From Neptunicoccus sediminis (GTDB lineage Bacteria; Pseudomonadota; Alphaproteobacteria; Rhodobacterales; Rhodobacteraceae): a DNA stretch of 46,330 nucleotides. The position numbers and the translations under genes were made by a program. Below the pieces are notes generated by a model. It did no database searches and was not told the origin of the DNA. It saw nothing but the letters and a program-made list of their open reading frames with translations. This document shows, piece after piece, positions 8,335 to 16,753 of the stretch (position 1 is its first letter; every line of letters begins with the position of its first letter). The stretch lies in NCBI RefSeq assembly GCF_001719615.1, contig NZ_MDVX01000015.1, forward strand, positions 1 through 46,330, given 5' to 3'.

Positions 8335-10752
8335 TTAACCACCCAATTCCTGCAATTGATGGCGGGCGGTATCGAATTGGGGCAGGGCGCTGTCGCCTGC
8401 CAGATCAATCGCACGGGACAGCACCCTGCGCGCCTGATCCACGTCTTCAAGGGCGGCATAAGTCATGCCAAGGTGAAATTGCACCAAAGGATCATCGGGC
8501 AGACCAAGGGCTGCGGGCTCCAGATAGGATCTGGCCTCTTCAAAATTCCCGAGCCGGAAGGCGATCCAGCCGTAAGTGTCCTGAAACGGCGGCAGGTCGG
8601 AATCGCGCAGGCGTTTGGCGATGGTGGCGGCACGTTCCAGACTGTTGGTGTCATCTTTATGGGTTGCAATGAGCGATGCGAGATTGTTGGCGATGGTGAC
8701 TGCATCGGTATTGGCCGCGTAGATTTCTTCATAAAGGGCAATGGCCCCGTCGATGTTGCCGGATTTTTCCAGTTCATCGGCGCGAACCCACCGCAGGTTC
8801 AGGGACCGGGGCTGGACGGCCAGTGCAGCGTCAATGACCGTACCGGCTTCTTCGGCGCGATCGGTAGAGATCAACAGATTGTAGAGGCGCAGCACCGGCT
8901 CTTCGGATTGGGGGTATTCCTCAATCAGGTCGCGAAACCCCGCTTCGGCGGCTGCAAACTCTCCGGAAATAGCATGGAGCGTTGCGCTGAGCATCCGCAA
9001 GGTCGCGTTGCGCGGATCGTTTGACAGAGCCTCCTCCAAATAGGTGCGCGCCGCATCGATATTGCCCGACAGCCAGTGGATCTGCACCACCTGTGCAATG
9101 GCCGTGGTGTCTGCTTTGCCTTGGGCGATTTGCTCTTGCAGGAAAACAATCCCGTCCTGGCTCCGGTTCTGGCTGAGCAACAGGGCGGTTTGCAGGGAAA
9201 TAGCCGCTTGCTGGGCGGCAGGGTCATTCAGGCTGCGCAAATCATTGGCGAGATCCTGGGCCGGAACCAGGGCGCCTTCGGCAAGCAGAAGTTTGGCGAG
9301 TTCGGTCAGCACGGAAACATTGCCCGGATTGGCATTGCGGGCGTCTGTCAGAATGCTGCGGGCGGCGGGGGTGCGGCCGTTGCGCAGTAAAAAGGCGGCA
9401 TATCGCAAGGATTCCTCAGGGCCGGCCCCCGAGACGTCCACGGCCAGAGCGAGACGCTCACCCGCGAGAGCCAAGGCGCCCTCGCGTTCATGGGCTTGCG
9501 CCATAAGCGTCAGGATTTCCGCATCCCGGGGTTCTTGGCCCAGAGCGGTTCGCAAATCCACAATCGCCTCGGCAGCGCGGTCGTCGTCGATCGCCCAGGC
9601 CGCACGCAGCTTCAGGGCGTCCACATTTGAAGAATCTTCGCTGAGGATGGTTTCGACCTGTGCTCTGGCGCCAACCCGATTGTCCGTGGCGATCAGCAGA
9701 CGGGCGAGAATGTTGCGAATTCTCCAGGTCTGTTCCGAGGGTTCTGCATTGGCTGCAATATCTTCGATAATGCTGATGGCGGAATCGCGGTTCCCGTTAT
9801 CAAAAGTGATCATTGCAGACAGGGTGCGGTAAATATCGGCGTTGGCATTGTCTGCATTGGCTTTGGCAAGCCGGTTCAATTCGGCTTGTGCGGCTTCGGG
9901 GCCCTGGCTGCTCTGGATAAGCTGGACCACAGATATATGTCCGGCGGGATTGGCGGTGATGTCACCGGCAAGCTGGCGCAGGTAGTCTTCGGCTTCCGTC
10001 AGATTGCCTTGTGCGAGATACCAGTGAATAAGGGTTCGCGACAAATCCTGATCGTCCGGATAGAGCGCGACCATGCGCTTTAACTGCTGGCCAACGCCCG
10101 AAGTGTCCTGAATCTGGTTCAGGAGTCTCAGGCGCAGGGTATGATACGGATAGCTTTCAGGGTCGCGTTCCAGTGCGCGGTCAATTTCGGCCATCGCGTC
10201 ATAGGGCGTGTCACTGCGCAGCAGGTGGTCGATCACCACCCGGCGCGAGACTTCGTCCGAGGCATCCGCAGTCAGCAGATCCGAGGCAAGGCCGGCTGCA
10301 CGGGCCCGCGCCTTGGCATCCTTAGCGTCACGATACTGAAAGGCTGCCGCCAGCGCCTGTGCTTCGGGATCTTCGGGAACAAGGGCGATGGCAGCCTCGC
10401 CGTGGCGGCGGGCCTCGTCCCAGTTGTTCGTGTCCAACGCGACCCGTGCCAGAATAAGCCGGACCTCCGGCGTGTCCGGATATTGCTCTATCAGACGGAG
10501 ATACTGTCCGTAGGCTGCGCCCAAATTGCCTTGTTCCAGCCGGATATCCGCAAGTTTGCGGCGGGCGTCTTTATGGAGGTTGTTGTGTTGGAAAACATTA
10601 AGAAACTCGATTGCAGCACGATCAAGATCCCCCGCCTCCATCAAGGACAGACCCGATTGATAGAAGGATTCGGCTTTTTCTTCGGGACTTTGGCAGGCAA
10701 CCAAAGTCACAACAGTGATAAACGCCAGACAAACACGCATATATCTCAGCAT
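8335..10752 (-). CDS. TPR-repeat lipoprotein, PrsT-like (exosortase/EPS-associated)
   Basis: This 805-residue protein begins with a lipoprotein signal peptide (lipobox LVAC, Cys20). The rest is a long array of TPR helices, for example AESFYQSGLSLMEAGDLDRAAIEF near the start and VQFHLGMTYAALEDVDQARRVL near the end. Length, lipobox and repeat pattern match the PrsT family of TPR lipoproteins found with PEP-CTERM/exosortase and exopolysaccharide genes; such proteins are thought to scaffold the export machinery in the periplasm. It lies between the sugar transferase and the Wza-type gene, about 100 and 127 bases away. The start at ATG 10752 has a weak ribosome binding site; the ATG four codons later is an alternative that would still leave a lipobox. 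Confidence 0.85.
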   Translation of the reverse strand: MLRYMRVCLAFITVVTLVACQSPEEKAESFYQSGLSLMEAGDLDRAAIEFLNVFQHNNLHKDARRKLADIRLEQGNLGAAYGQYLRLIEQYPDTPEVRLILARVALDTNNWDEARRHGEAAIALVPEDPEAQALAAAFQYRDAKDAKARARAAGLASDLLTADASDEVSRRVVIDHLLRSDTPYDAMAEIDRALERDPESYPYHTLRLRLLNQIQDTSGVGQQLKRMVALYPDDQDLSRTLIHWYLAQGNLTEAEDYLRQLAGDITANPAGHISVVQLIQSSQGPEAAQAELNRLAKANADNANADIYRTLSAMITFDNGNRDSAISIIEDIAANAEPSEQTWRIRNILARLLIATDNRVGARAQVETILSEDSSNVDALKLRAAWAIDDDRAAEAIVDLRTALGQEPRDAEILTLMAQAHEREGALALAGERLALAVDVSGAGPEESLRYAAFLLRNGRTPAARSILTDARNANPGNVSVLTELAKLLLAEGALVPAQDLANDLRSLNDPAAQQAAISLQTALLLSQNRSQDGIVFLQEQIAQGKADTTAIAQVVQIHWLSGNIDAARTYLEEALSNDPRNATLRMLSATLHAISGEFAAAEAGFRDLIEEYPQSEEPVLRLYNLLISTDRAEEAGTVIDAALAVQPRSLNLRWVRADELEKSGNIDGAIALYEEIYAANTDAVTIANNLASLIATHKDDTNSLERAATIAKRLRDSDLPPFQDTYGWIAFRLGNFEEARSYLEPAALGLPDDPLVQFHLGMTYAALEDVDQARRVLSRAIDLAGDSALPQFDTARHQLQELGG

Positions 10753-10854
10753 TGGATTACTTCGTGTTCCGTTTTATGCGGTTGGGGCCGCAACTTCGTT
10801 ATATGCCATTGAAGGATTCACACTCTTGATGTGGAAGAGTGCAAGTCCGGTCAA

Positions 10855-11532
10855 TCAATAGCCCGTACCGCGAACAACGACTTGTGCAGTGGCGAGCAGT
10901 AACCTTACGTCGTTTGTGAAAGTAATATTCGCACTGTAATCCGTATCAAACCGCGCGCGATCCGCAAAGGTTGATTCATTGCGCTGGGACACCTGCCAGA
11001 TTCCGGTGATGCCGGGGCGCTGGTTGTAATATGCCAGACCGGGGTAAAGTTCCTGTTGTTCAGGCAGCATCGGGCGCGGGCCTACAAGGCTCATGTCCCC
11101 GATCAGGACATTCCACAGCTGGGGCAGTTCATCCATTGAACATTTGCGTAAAACCCGGCCAATCGGGGTGATCCGGGGATCCTTTTTAAGCTTCTGGGTT
11201 GTTGTCCACTCTGCATGGGCGACAGGATTGCTGGCCAGATAGTCCTTAAGCTGCTGATCTGCGTTGGCGACCATCGTGCGTAATTTCCACATCCGGTAGA
11301 TTTCGCCACCACGACCAACGCGTTTCTGACAATAAAAGGCACCACTGCCATCGCGGGCCACTAAAAACGCCAGTACAGCAATGATTGGTAGGATAATGGG
11401 CAGGGCAAGAAGAACAATAAAAATATCAAACCCGCGTTTGAAAACGGTTTCGTAAAGGCCGCGTTTGGGCAGACACGAAGCGATAGGAACCGCCTTGGTA
11501 TCATTTGGGATATTACTATAATGTGTCGTCAT
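10855..11532 (-). CDS. polyprenyl-phosphate sugar-1-phosphate transferase (initiating enzyme, ExoY/WbaP C-domain type)
   Basis: The 225-residue protein is the short form of the bacterial sugar transferase family, with one N-terminal membrane segment (35-60). The conserved cytoplasmic core has KRGFDI (32-37), KRVGRGG (70-76), KLRTM (83-87), the DELPQLWNVLIGDMSLVGPRP block (134-154) and RPGITGIWQVSQR (172-184). These enzymes move a sugar-1-phosphate from a nucleotide sugar to undecaprenyl phosphate, the first membrane step of repeat-unit assembly. It is the first gene of the leftward operon and faces the divergent ATPase-Wzz-kinase operon across a 607-bp region, so the two operons may be co-regulated. 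Whether it transfers glucose, galactose or another sugar cannot be told. Confidence 0.93.
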   Translation of the reverse strand: MTTHYSNIPNDTKAVPIASCLPKRGLYETVFKRGFDIFIVLLALPIILPIIAVLAFLVARDGSGAFYCQKRVGRGGEIYRMWKLRTMVANADQQLKDYLASNPVAHAEWTTTQKLKKDPRITPIGRVLRKCSMDELPQLWNVLIGDMSLVGPRPMLPEQQELYPGLAYYNQRPGITGIWQVSQRNESTFADRARFDTDYSANITFTNDVRLLLATAQVVVRGTGY

Positions 11533-12139
11533 AATTAAGGTTTCTCACATACTAAATTAAAGTCACTCAAGACGCCTGACTTCTGGAATTATTCAGAAGC
11601 GAATATTTGGATATTAAGAATCGTAATTAAGTTATTAAAAATATATTAACTAATTTTTTTCAAAAAATATAGCCTGCGGTGGACAAGATTATTTTACACA
11701 AAGGACTTTAAGTAACTGCTTGGAAATACTTTTATTTATTGTTTCTACTCAGAAACAGTCTGTTCTTTTGCAGAACAGTGCCACAAGCTTGTCAAACCGG
11801 ATTATTCGGATAATAGGGTCCCTAATCCATTTTGTCTCCTCTGTTAAAGTTATGTTGCCCGCCTGCGGCCCGCCGGTTTGTAGAATTCCGGCTATGAAAC
11901 TGCATCTCGAAGCCGGGTGTCGGCCCCAATCTGGCGGTATCCCCCGGGGCGTGATCATACTTCCAAGAACGCCCACACGACCCTTGATAAGCGCATGCCA
12001 GACACCGCATACTCAAACCAAGCAGAATTACGAAAAGCAGGACCGCTTCGGCACATCCTGTAACGGATGGTGTCTGTAGTACTCTTTGACTTAAATTGCC
12101 TCTTTATAGCGGGCTACTGATTTTTAATTTGGAACACTG
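11533..12139. promoter_or_regulatory. 607-bp divergent intergenic region between the two EPS operons
   Basis: No convincing gene is present. The part next to the sugar transferase (11533-11750) is very A+T-rich compared with the genes and should contain promoters for both directions. An inverted repeat CTGTTCT-N5-AGAACAG lies at 11760-11778, partly overlapped by AACAG-TCTGTT just upstream, and could bind a dimeric regulator. Open frames in 11720-12079 lack a clear ribosome binding site and coding character. Which promoter belongs to which operon was not resolved. Confidence 0.5.
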
Positions 12140-13024
12140 ATGAATTACTCGATCAACATTTATCTTGATTACTTCGGATTGCGCGAACGGCCGTTCAATC
12201 TGGTGCCGGATCCGGAATTCCTATTCTGGTCCCCGGCCCACCGGCGCGCCTTTGCGATGCTCGAATACGGGATCGTAACCAGTGCGCCTATCACCCTCAT
12301 CACCGGGGATGTGGGGGCGGGTAAGACAACGTTATTGCATCATCTGCTCAATTCGCTCGGGAATGATTTGCAAGTGGGTCTGATTTCGAACGCGCACGGC
12401 ACCCGCGACGAACTGTTGCGCTGGGTGTTGCAGGCATTGGATCAGGAGTGTCCCTCCAGTGCTGGCTATGTAGAGCTGTTCGGGACGTTCGAGCAGTTTT
12501 TGATCGCGGAATATGCGGAAGGGCGCCGGGTCGTTCTTGTTTTTGATGAAGCGCAAAATCTCAACCGTGAGAGCCTGGAAGAACTGCGCATGTTCACCAA
12601 TATCAATTCCAACAAGGATGTATTGTTGCAACTGGTTCTGGTTGGCCAGCCCGAGTTGCGCGATGTCGTGCATCAGGCCGATCTGACACAGTTTGCCCAG
12701 CGGGTCGCGGCCAGCTTCCACTTGTCCGCGCTTGATGCGGTTACGGTGCGCGATTACATTGATCACCGCTTGCAGATTGCCGGTGCGACGACCGAGCTTT
12801 TCAGCCCGAAGGCGAGCAATGCGATTTACACCGCGACCAAAGGTGTTCCCCGCCTGATCAATCAGCTTTGTGATTTGTCCCTGCTTTACGCCTATACTGA
12901 CGATCGCAAAATGGTCACCGCGACTGTCGTGCAACAGGTACTGGATGATGGCGTCTTTTTTGGCGGCGGCACAACCTCTGTGGCACCGGACAATTATATA
13001 TTTACACCGCGCAGTTTGAAATAA
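12140..13024 (+). CDS. ExeA-like AAA ATPase of the exosortase-associated EPS cluster
   Basis: The 294-residue protein opens with YFGLRERPFNLVPDPEF, the typical start of ExeA/GspA-like ATPases. It carries a Walker A loop GDVGAGKTT (56-64) and Walker B VVLVFDEAQN (131-140, Asp136-Glu137), followed by a sensor region and a winged C-terminal part. The close relatives are ATPases encoded with exosortase and PEP-CTERM exopolysaccharide clusters, and the direct neighbours here (Wzz and tyrosine kinase) match that arrangement. The family's exact task is unknown; energising or regulating polymer assembly at the membrane is assumed. It is the first gene of a three-gene forward operon. Confidence 0.88.
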   Translation: MNYSINIYLDYFGLRERPFNLVPDPEFLFWSPAHRRAFAMLEYGIVTSAPITLITGDVGAGKTTLLHHLLNSLGNDLQVGLISNAHGTRDELLRWVLQALDQECPSSAGYVELFGTFEQFLIAEYAEGRRVVLVFDEAQNLNRESLEELRMFTNINSNKDVLLQLVLVGQPELRDVVHQADLTQFAQRVAASFHLSALDAVTVRDYIDHRLQIAGATTELFSPKASNAIYTATKGVPRLINQLCDLSLLYAYTDDRKMVTATVVQQVLDDGVFFGGGTTSVAPDNYIFTPRSLK

Positions 13025-13034
13025 CGGGTTGAGT

Positions 13035-14603
13035 ATGGATTTTAAATTTTACCTTTTGGTTTTCTGGCGGCGCTTTCCCTATTTTTTCATTCTGCTGTGT
13101 CTGGGCATCGGGGCAGGGGTGACAGCCGCCTTGCTCCTGCCTCCGGTTTATGTGGCCGAGGCACGGCTGGTGGTCGAATCCGAGCAGATCCCCGATAAAC
13201 TGGCGGAGTCTACGGTCCAGACCGATGCTTCGGAACAGCTTCAGATCATTGAGCAGCGGATCATGACCCGCGACAAACTGCTTGAGATGTCGAACAGGCT
13301 GGGCATTTATCGCGGCGCAGGGACGCCTGCCAACCCGATGACCCCGGACGAGAAAGTGCGTGACCTGCGCGAACGGGTGCAAATCCGTACCTTTGGCGGG
13401 TCGGTCCAACGGGGGCAATCCACCGCCACAGTCGTGATTGTGGGCTTTGAGGCTCCGGCAGCACAGATGGCGGCGGCGGTGACAAATGAGATCGTGACCT
13501 TGATGTTGCAAGAAAACGTTGAGATGCGCACCACGGTGTCCGGACAGACGCTGGATTTTTTCACCCAGGAAGTGGCCCGACTGGAACAGAGCCTCGCCCA
13601 GACCAGCGGGCAGATTCTGAAATTCCAGGAGGCCAATGAAGATGCCCTGCCCGACAGCCTGAGCTTTCGGCGCAACGAACAGACAGCAGAACAGGAACGC
13701 TTGCTCGAACTTGAGCGGGAGGAAAACCAGTTGCGTGACCGGCGCAACAGGATGGTGGCTCTCTATGAGAGAACCGGTGATATCGGGCGAGTCGAAGAAG
13801 ACGTCCGCACCGCTGAGGAACTGCAGTTGCAGGAGTTGAAGGACCGGCTGGCCACTTCGGTGGCGGTGTTGTCGCTGGATAACCCGCGCGTGGTGGTACT
13901 GCGGGCGCAGATTGCGGCCCTTGAGGAGGTTGTCGCTGAGCAGCAGGCCGCGCTCGCGATGTCCGCAGTGAATGAAGACGGTACCCAGCTGACGCCTTAT
14001 GAACTCCAGCTTGCGGATATTGACGGGCAAATGGAGTTCATCGCAGAGCAGAAACAGCAGATCAATTCCAAACTTGAAGCCCTGAAAGCCTCTATCGCCG
14101 CCACGCCGGGAAATGCGCTGACGCTTGATACGCTGACGCGCAACCTTCAGAACTTGCGCTTGCAATATGATCAGGCCGTGGCCAACCGCGCCCGCGCAGA
14201 GACAGGCGACATGATCGAGGCGCTGTCCAAGGGCCAACGGATTACCGTGATCGAGCAGGCGATTGCGCCCTCCAAGCCGCAAAGTCCCAACCGCAAAAAG
14301 ATCGCCGCAATGGGGGTCGCCGCAGGATTGGGGCTGGGGTTCGGCTTCATCGCCCTGCTGGAGCTTTTGAACACGGCCGTGCGCCGCCCTGCGGATTTGG
14401 TCAACGGACTGGATATAACGCCGATTGTCACTCTGCCCTATATGCGCACGCGGGGTCAGATATGGCGGCGTTGGTTGATCATTTTAACAAGTGCACTGGT
14501 CGTGTTGGTCGGAATACCGGCAGGCTTGTGGTATATTGATGCCAATATCCGTTCGTTACAGCCCATTCTTGATGCGCTGCTTGCACGAACCGGACTGGGG
14601 TAG
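13035..14603 (+). CDS. Wzz-type polysaccharide chain-length determinant (exosortase-associated type)
   Basis: From the ATG at 13035 the protein is 522 residues (a TTG at 13029 would add two). A short cytoplasmic start is followed by a first membrane segment (about 10-35, FPYFFILLCLGIGAG) and a Wzz domain. Next comes a long periplasmic coiled-coil region rich in Glu, Gln and Arg (about 160-350), a Pro-rich block (APSKPQSPNRKK) and two further hydrophobic segments near the C-terminus. This is the architecture of chain-length regulators in exosortase-linked clusters, where the kinase is a separate protein, as it is here. It sits between the ATPase (about 10 bases) and the kinase-like gene (9 bases), so co-translation is likely. 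Confidence 0.9.
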   Translation: MDFKFYLLVFWRRFPYFFILLCLGIGAGVTAALLLPPVYVAEARLVVESEQIPDKLAESTVQTDASEQLQIIEQRIMTRDKLLEMSNRLGIYRGAGTPANPMTPDEKVRDLRERVQIRTFGGSVQRGQSTATVVIVGFEAPAAQMAAAVTNEIVTLMLQENVEMRTTVSGQTLDFFTQEVARLEQSLAQTSGQILKFQEANEDALPDSLSFRRNEQTAEQERLLELEREENQLRDRRNRMVALYERTGDIGRVEEDVRTAEELQLQELKDRLATSVAVLSLDNPRVVVLRAQIAALEEVVAEQQAALAMSAVNEDGTQLTPYELQLADIDGQMEFIAEQKQQINSKLEALKASIAATPGNALTLDTLTRNLQNLRLQYDQAVANRARAETGDMIEALSKGQRITVIEQAIAPSKPQSPNRKKIAAMGVAAGLGLGFGFIALLELLNTAVRRPADLVNGLDITPIVTLPYMRTRGQIWRRWLIILTSALVVLVGIPAGLWYIDANIRSLQPILDALLARTGLG

Positions 14604-14612
14604 GGAAGACAG

Positions 14613-15479
14613 ATGGATAAAATACAAGCCGCCATTGGTAAAGCGCGTGCCGCACGGGCCGCCGCGACCGCCACAGATCCGGCGTCTGCGCCCCCGACAT
14701 CGCAGTTTGCATCGGACCCGGCCAGCGCATCCCAATCAACAGGGTCAGAGCAGCGGGCCGAGGCGTGGAGACCTCTCGCTACTTTTGCCCCCAAAGCGCG
14801 CCAGATGGCACGACAACGGATCGTAACCTTTGCCACCAGCGGGCAATCCCTGCCCGGGGAGGTAGCCTTTGGCGTATTGCGCACCAAAGTGTTGCGGGAA
14901 ATGCGGGCCAACGGCTGGAAACGGCTGGCAATCACATCCCCTGGAGCAGGCTGTGGTAAAAGCACGGTCACGTTGAACCTTGCCTTCTCTCTGGCCAAAC
15001 AGAAGGATGTGCACACCATTGTCGCTGAATTGGACATGCGCCGTCCGTCGCTGGCAAAAACGCTGGGCATCAAGGGGAAAACCGGTTTTGACACTGTCAT
15101 TGAGGGGAAGACGGATTTTGCATCCATGGCTGTGCGCCCGCGCCCCAATCTGGCCTTCGGGTTGAATTATTCTCGCGCTCAAAGTCCTGCTGAACTTCTG
15201 CAGAGCCCGACCATCGGGCCCGCACTGGCCAGAATAGAGTCGACCTATACCCCTGATCTGATGATCTTTGATATGCCACCCATGCTGGTTAACGATGATA
15301 CGCTTGCCTTTGTCGGACAGGTGGATTGCGTCCTTCTGGTGGCAGAGGCCGGCACCACGTCCATGCGCGAAGTTGATGTATGTGAGCGTGATCTGGCGGC
15401 CCAGACGAATGTGCTGGGTGTGCTTTTGAACAAATGCCGCTACATGGAGAAAAACGACGGCTATGGGGGCTATAACTAG
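14613..15479 (+). CDS. BY-kinase-like capsular exopolysaccharide family ATPase
   Basis: The 288-residue cytoplasmic protein has an Ala-rich N-terminal tail (1-60). A P-loop domain follows: Walker A SPGAGCGKST (109-118), Walker A' VAELDMRRPS (137-146) and Walker B LMIFDMPP (216-223, Asp220). These are the three signatures of bacterial tyrosine kinases, which phosphorylate a C-terminal tyrosine cluster and control polymer length with their Wzz partner. The C-terminus holds just two tyrosines in the last five residues (Y284, Y287), a reduced cluster, preceded by one in CRYMEK. It is the last gene of the ATPase-Wzz-kinase operon. Kinase activity is inferred from family membership. Confidence 0.9.
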   Translation: MDKIQAAIGKARAARAAATATDPASAPPTSQFASDPASASQSTGSEQRAEAWRPLATFAPKARQMARQRIVTFATSGQSLPGEVAFGVLRTKVLREMRANGWKRLAITSPGAGCGKSTVTLNLAFSLAKQKDVHTIVAELDMRRPSLAKTLGIKGKTGFDTVIEGKTDFASMAVRPRPNLAFGLNYSRAQSPAELLQSPTIGPALARIESTYTPDLMIFDMPPMLVNDDTLAFVGQVDCVLLVAEAGTTSMREVDVCERDLAAQTNVLGVLLNKCRYMEKNDGYGGYN

Positions 15480-15480
15480 A

Positions 15481-15505
15481 CCCGACATCCTTGCGGGGTG
15501 TCGGG
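15481..15505. terminator. hairpin between convergent kinase and sulfotransferase genes
   Basis: The arms CCCGACATCC (15481-15490) and GGGTGTCGGG (15496-15505) form a ten-pair stem with one G-U pair and a five-base loop. It starts just after the kinase stop and lies 28 bases before the convergent sulfotransferase stop, so it could serve both. No T tract follows in either direction, which keeps confidence low. Confidence 0.4.
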
Positions 15506-15533
15506 GGGGATGGCGACACAGGCGGGCATGCCT

Positions 15534-16484
15534 TTATTTAACAGCCCCCTGGTCAATCTGGTTCATACGCTGGCGAAAGTAACGGTGAAGCCCCGCTATA
15601 CGCAGCCAGCGGGTCAGCTTTTCGCAGTAAAAATTTGTGGCCCCGTAGCGGCGGTGGCGAAATGCCCAGACGTGGCTCTTGTTACGCAGGGCAAGCAGAA
15701 AGCGTTCCATCATGCCAGGTTTGACGGGTGCCATTTCGGGAAGATAGCCGCGCGCCTGCATCATCGCACCGGCCCTGTGTTCCAATATGGCAATATCTCT
15801 CGGGTCAGCTTTGTGACGCCATTGCTGGACAAGTGTGTGATCCGGAGCCGAATACGTGGTCCCGTGGTAGTAATCCATCATCTGCGGATCATAAGAAAGC
15901 CCGAGGAAATTACAGATGTCCCGAAGCTGGTTTTCAGGGTCGGATAGAAGCGTTTCATATTTCAGTGTGAAGACGGGCGGGGGGGATGTTTCGCTCTCTA
16001 CGACATCCCATGCAGCTTCGGTGTTCAGCCAGTGTTCCACCCCATGATAGGTTGTTCCTGCCCACCCCATGACAATTGAGGACCGCGCCACATCGCGAGG
16101 ATCGCGCAGCAAATGTATCAGCGGTGCATGGGGCAGGATGGCAATAATCCGGTCCACATGACGGTGAATATTGATCGACAGGATTTTTTCGGAATGTTGG
16201 CTTTTAAGTTCCCGCAGAAAAGCCTCTAACAGGTCCAGTCCGTCCAGACCGGGCAAGAGGGTCATGCCATGAACCTGAAAAATCCGGTTCAGCGTGAGCG
16301 CCGCCAGATCATAACGCCAGCCGGTTGGATGGGTCGGGTCGGGGTGCAGATGGTCAAACAGAAAATCCATCTCGCCAGGATTGGCAATTTGGGGATGGGC
16401 GTTCAGCATCAACCGGAACACTGTTGTGCCTGACCGCAGTGCGCCATACACGAATACAATGTCGCGGGTGGTCAAAGTATTCAT
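15534..16484 (-). CDS. sulfotransferase family protein
   Basis: The 316-residue cytosolic protein has the PAPS 5'-phosphosulfate loop near the N-terminus (YGALRSGTTVFRL, 13-25). It also has the 3'-phosphate motif LLRDPRDVARSS (125-136), the second PAPS-binding element. Sulfotransferases of this type move sulfate from PAPS to a hydroxyl or amine, and in surface-glycan clusters the acceptor is often a sugar. The gene stands alone on the minus strand between the kinase operon and the large RTX gene. A second, different sulfotransferase lies at 36481-37389, so sulfated polysaccharide is a reasonable inference. The ATG at 16484 follows a weak ribosome binding site. Confidence 0.88.
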   Translation of the reverse strand: MNTLTTRDIVFVYGALRSGTTVFRLMLNAHPQIANPGEMDFLFDHLHPDPTHPTGWRYDLAALTLNRIFQVHGMTLLPGLDGLDLLEAFLRELKSQHSEKILSINIHRHVDRIIAILPHAPLIHLLRDPRDVARSSIVMGWAGTTYHGVEHWLNTEAAWDVVESETSPPPVFTLKYETLLSDPENQLRDICNFLGLSYDPQMMDYYHGTTYSAPDHTLVQQWRHKADPRDIAILEHRAGAMMQARGYLPEMAPVKPGMMERFLLALRNKSHVWAFRHRRYGATNFYCEKLTRWLRIAGLHRYFRQRMNQIDQGAVK

Positions 16485-16689
16485 GATTATCCCCTGTTAG
16501 CGTCTGGATAGAAACTAAATGGGTATTGTTAATTTGTGAAGCTTTCAGATTGAGTGCCAAATATCACAGTTATACCGTTTGCACCGTGGCGGACGTATCA
16601 CGACCTTACGTATAATATGTAACACTCCGAAGCCGGAGACTTCAGAGAGTTACCGGACAGTTTTCCTGTCAGAACTGCGCCTCTACTGG

Positions 16690-16732
16690 GCAGGTCGCGG
16701 CGCTTTGGTTGAACTGTTCCGGCGCGACCTGC
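16690..16732. terminator. inverted repeat downstream of the large RTX gene
   Basis: GCAGGTCGCG (16690-16699) pairs perfectly with CGCGACCTGC (16723-16732) around a 23-base loop. It lies 22 bases after the stop of the leftward RTX gene, the right place for a terminator, but no T run follows on the minus strand. Confidence 0.4.
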
Positions 16733-16753
16733 TCTGGGACGGGATGAATCGGG

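Noticed and set aside
11720-12079. 119-residue open frame in the divergent EPS region
   Set aside because: No ribosome binding site, no coding bias and no recognised motif; the region looks regulatory.
13002-14282. 426-residue antisense frame opposite the Wzz gene
   Set aside because: Its composition is that of a reversed coding strand and it overlaps the better supported Wzz gene completely.
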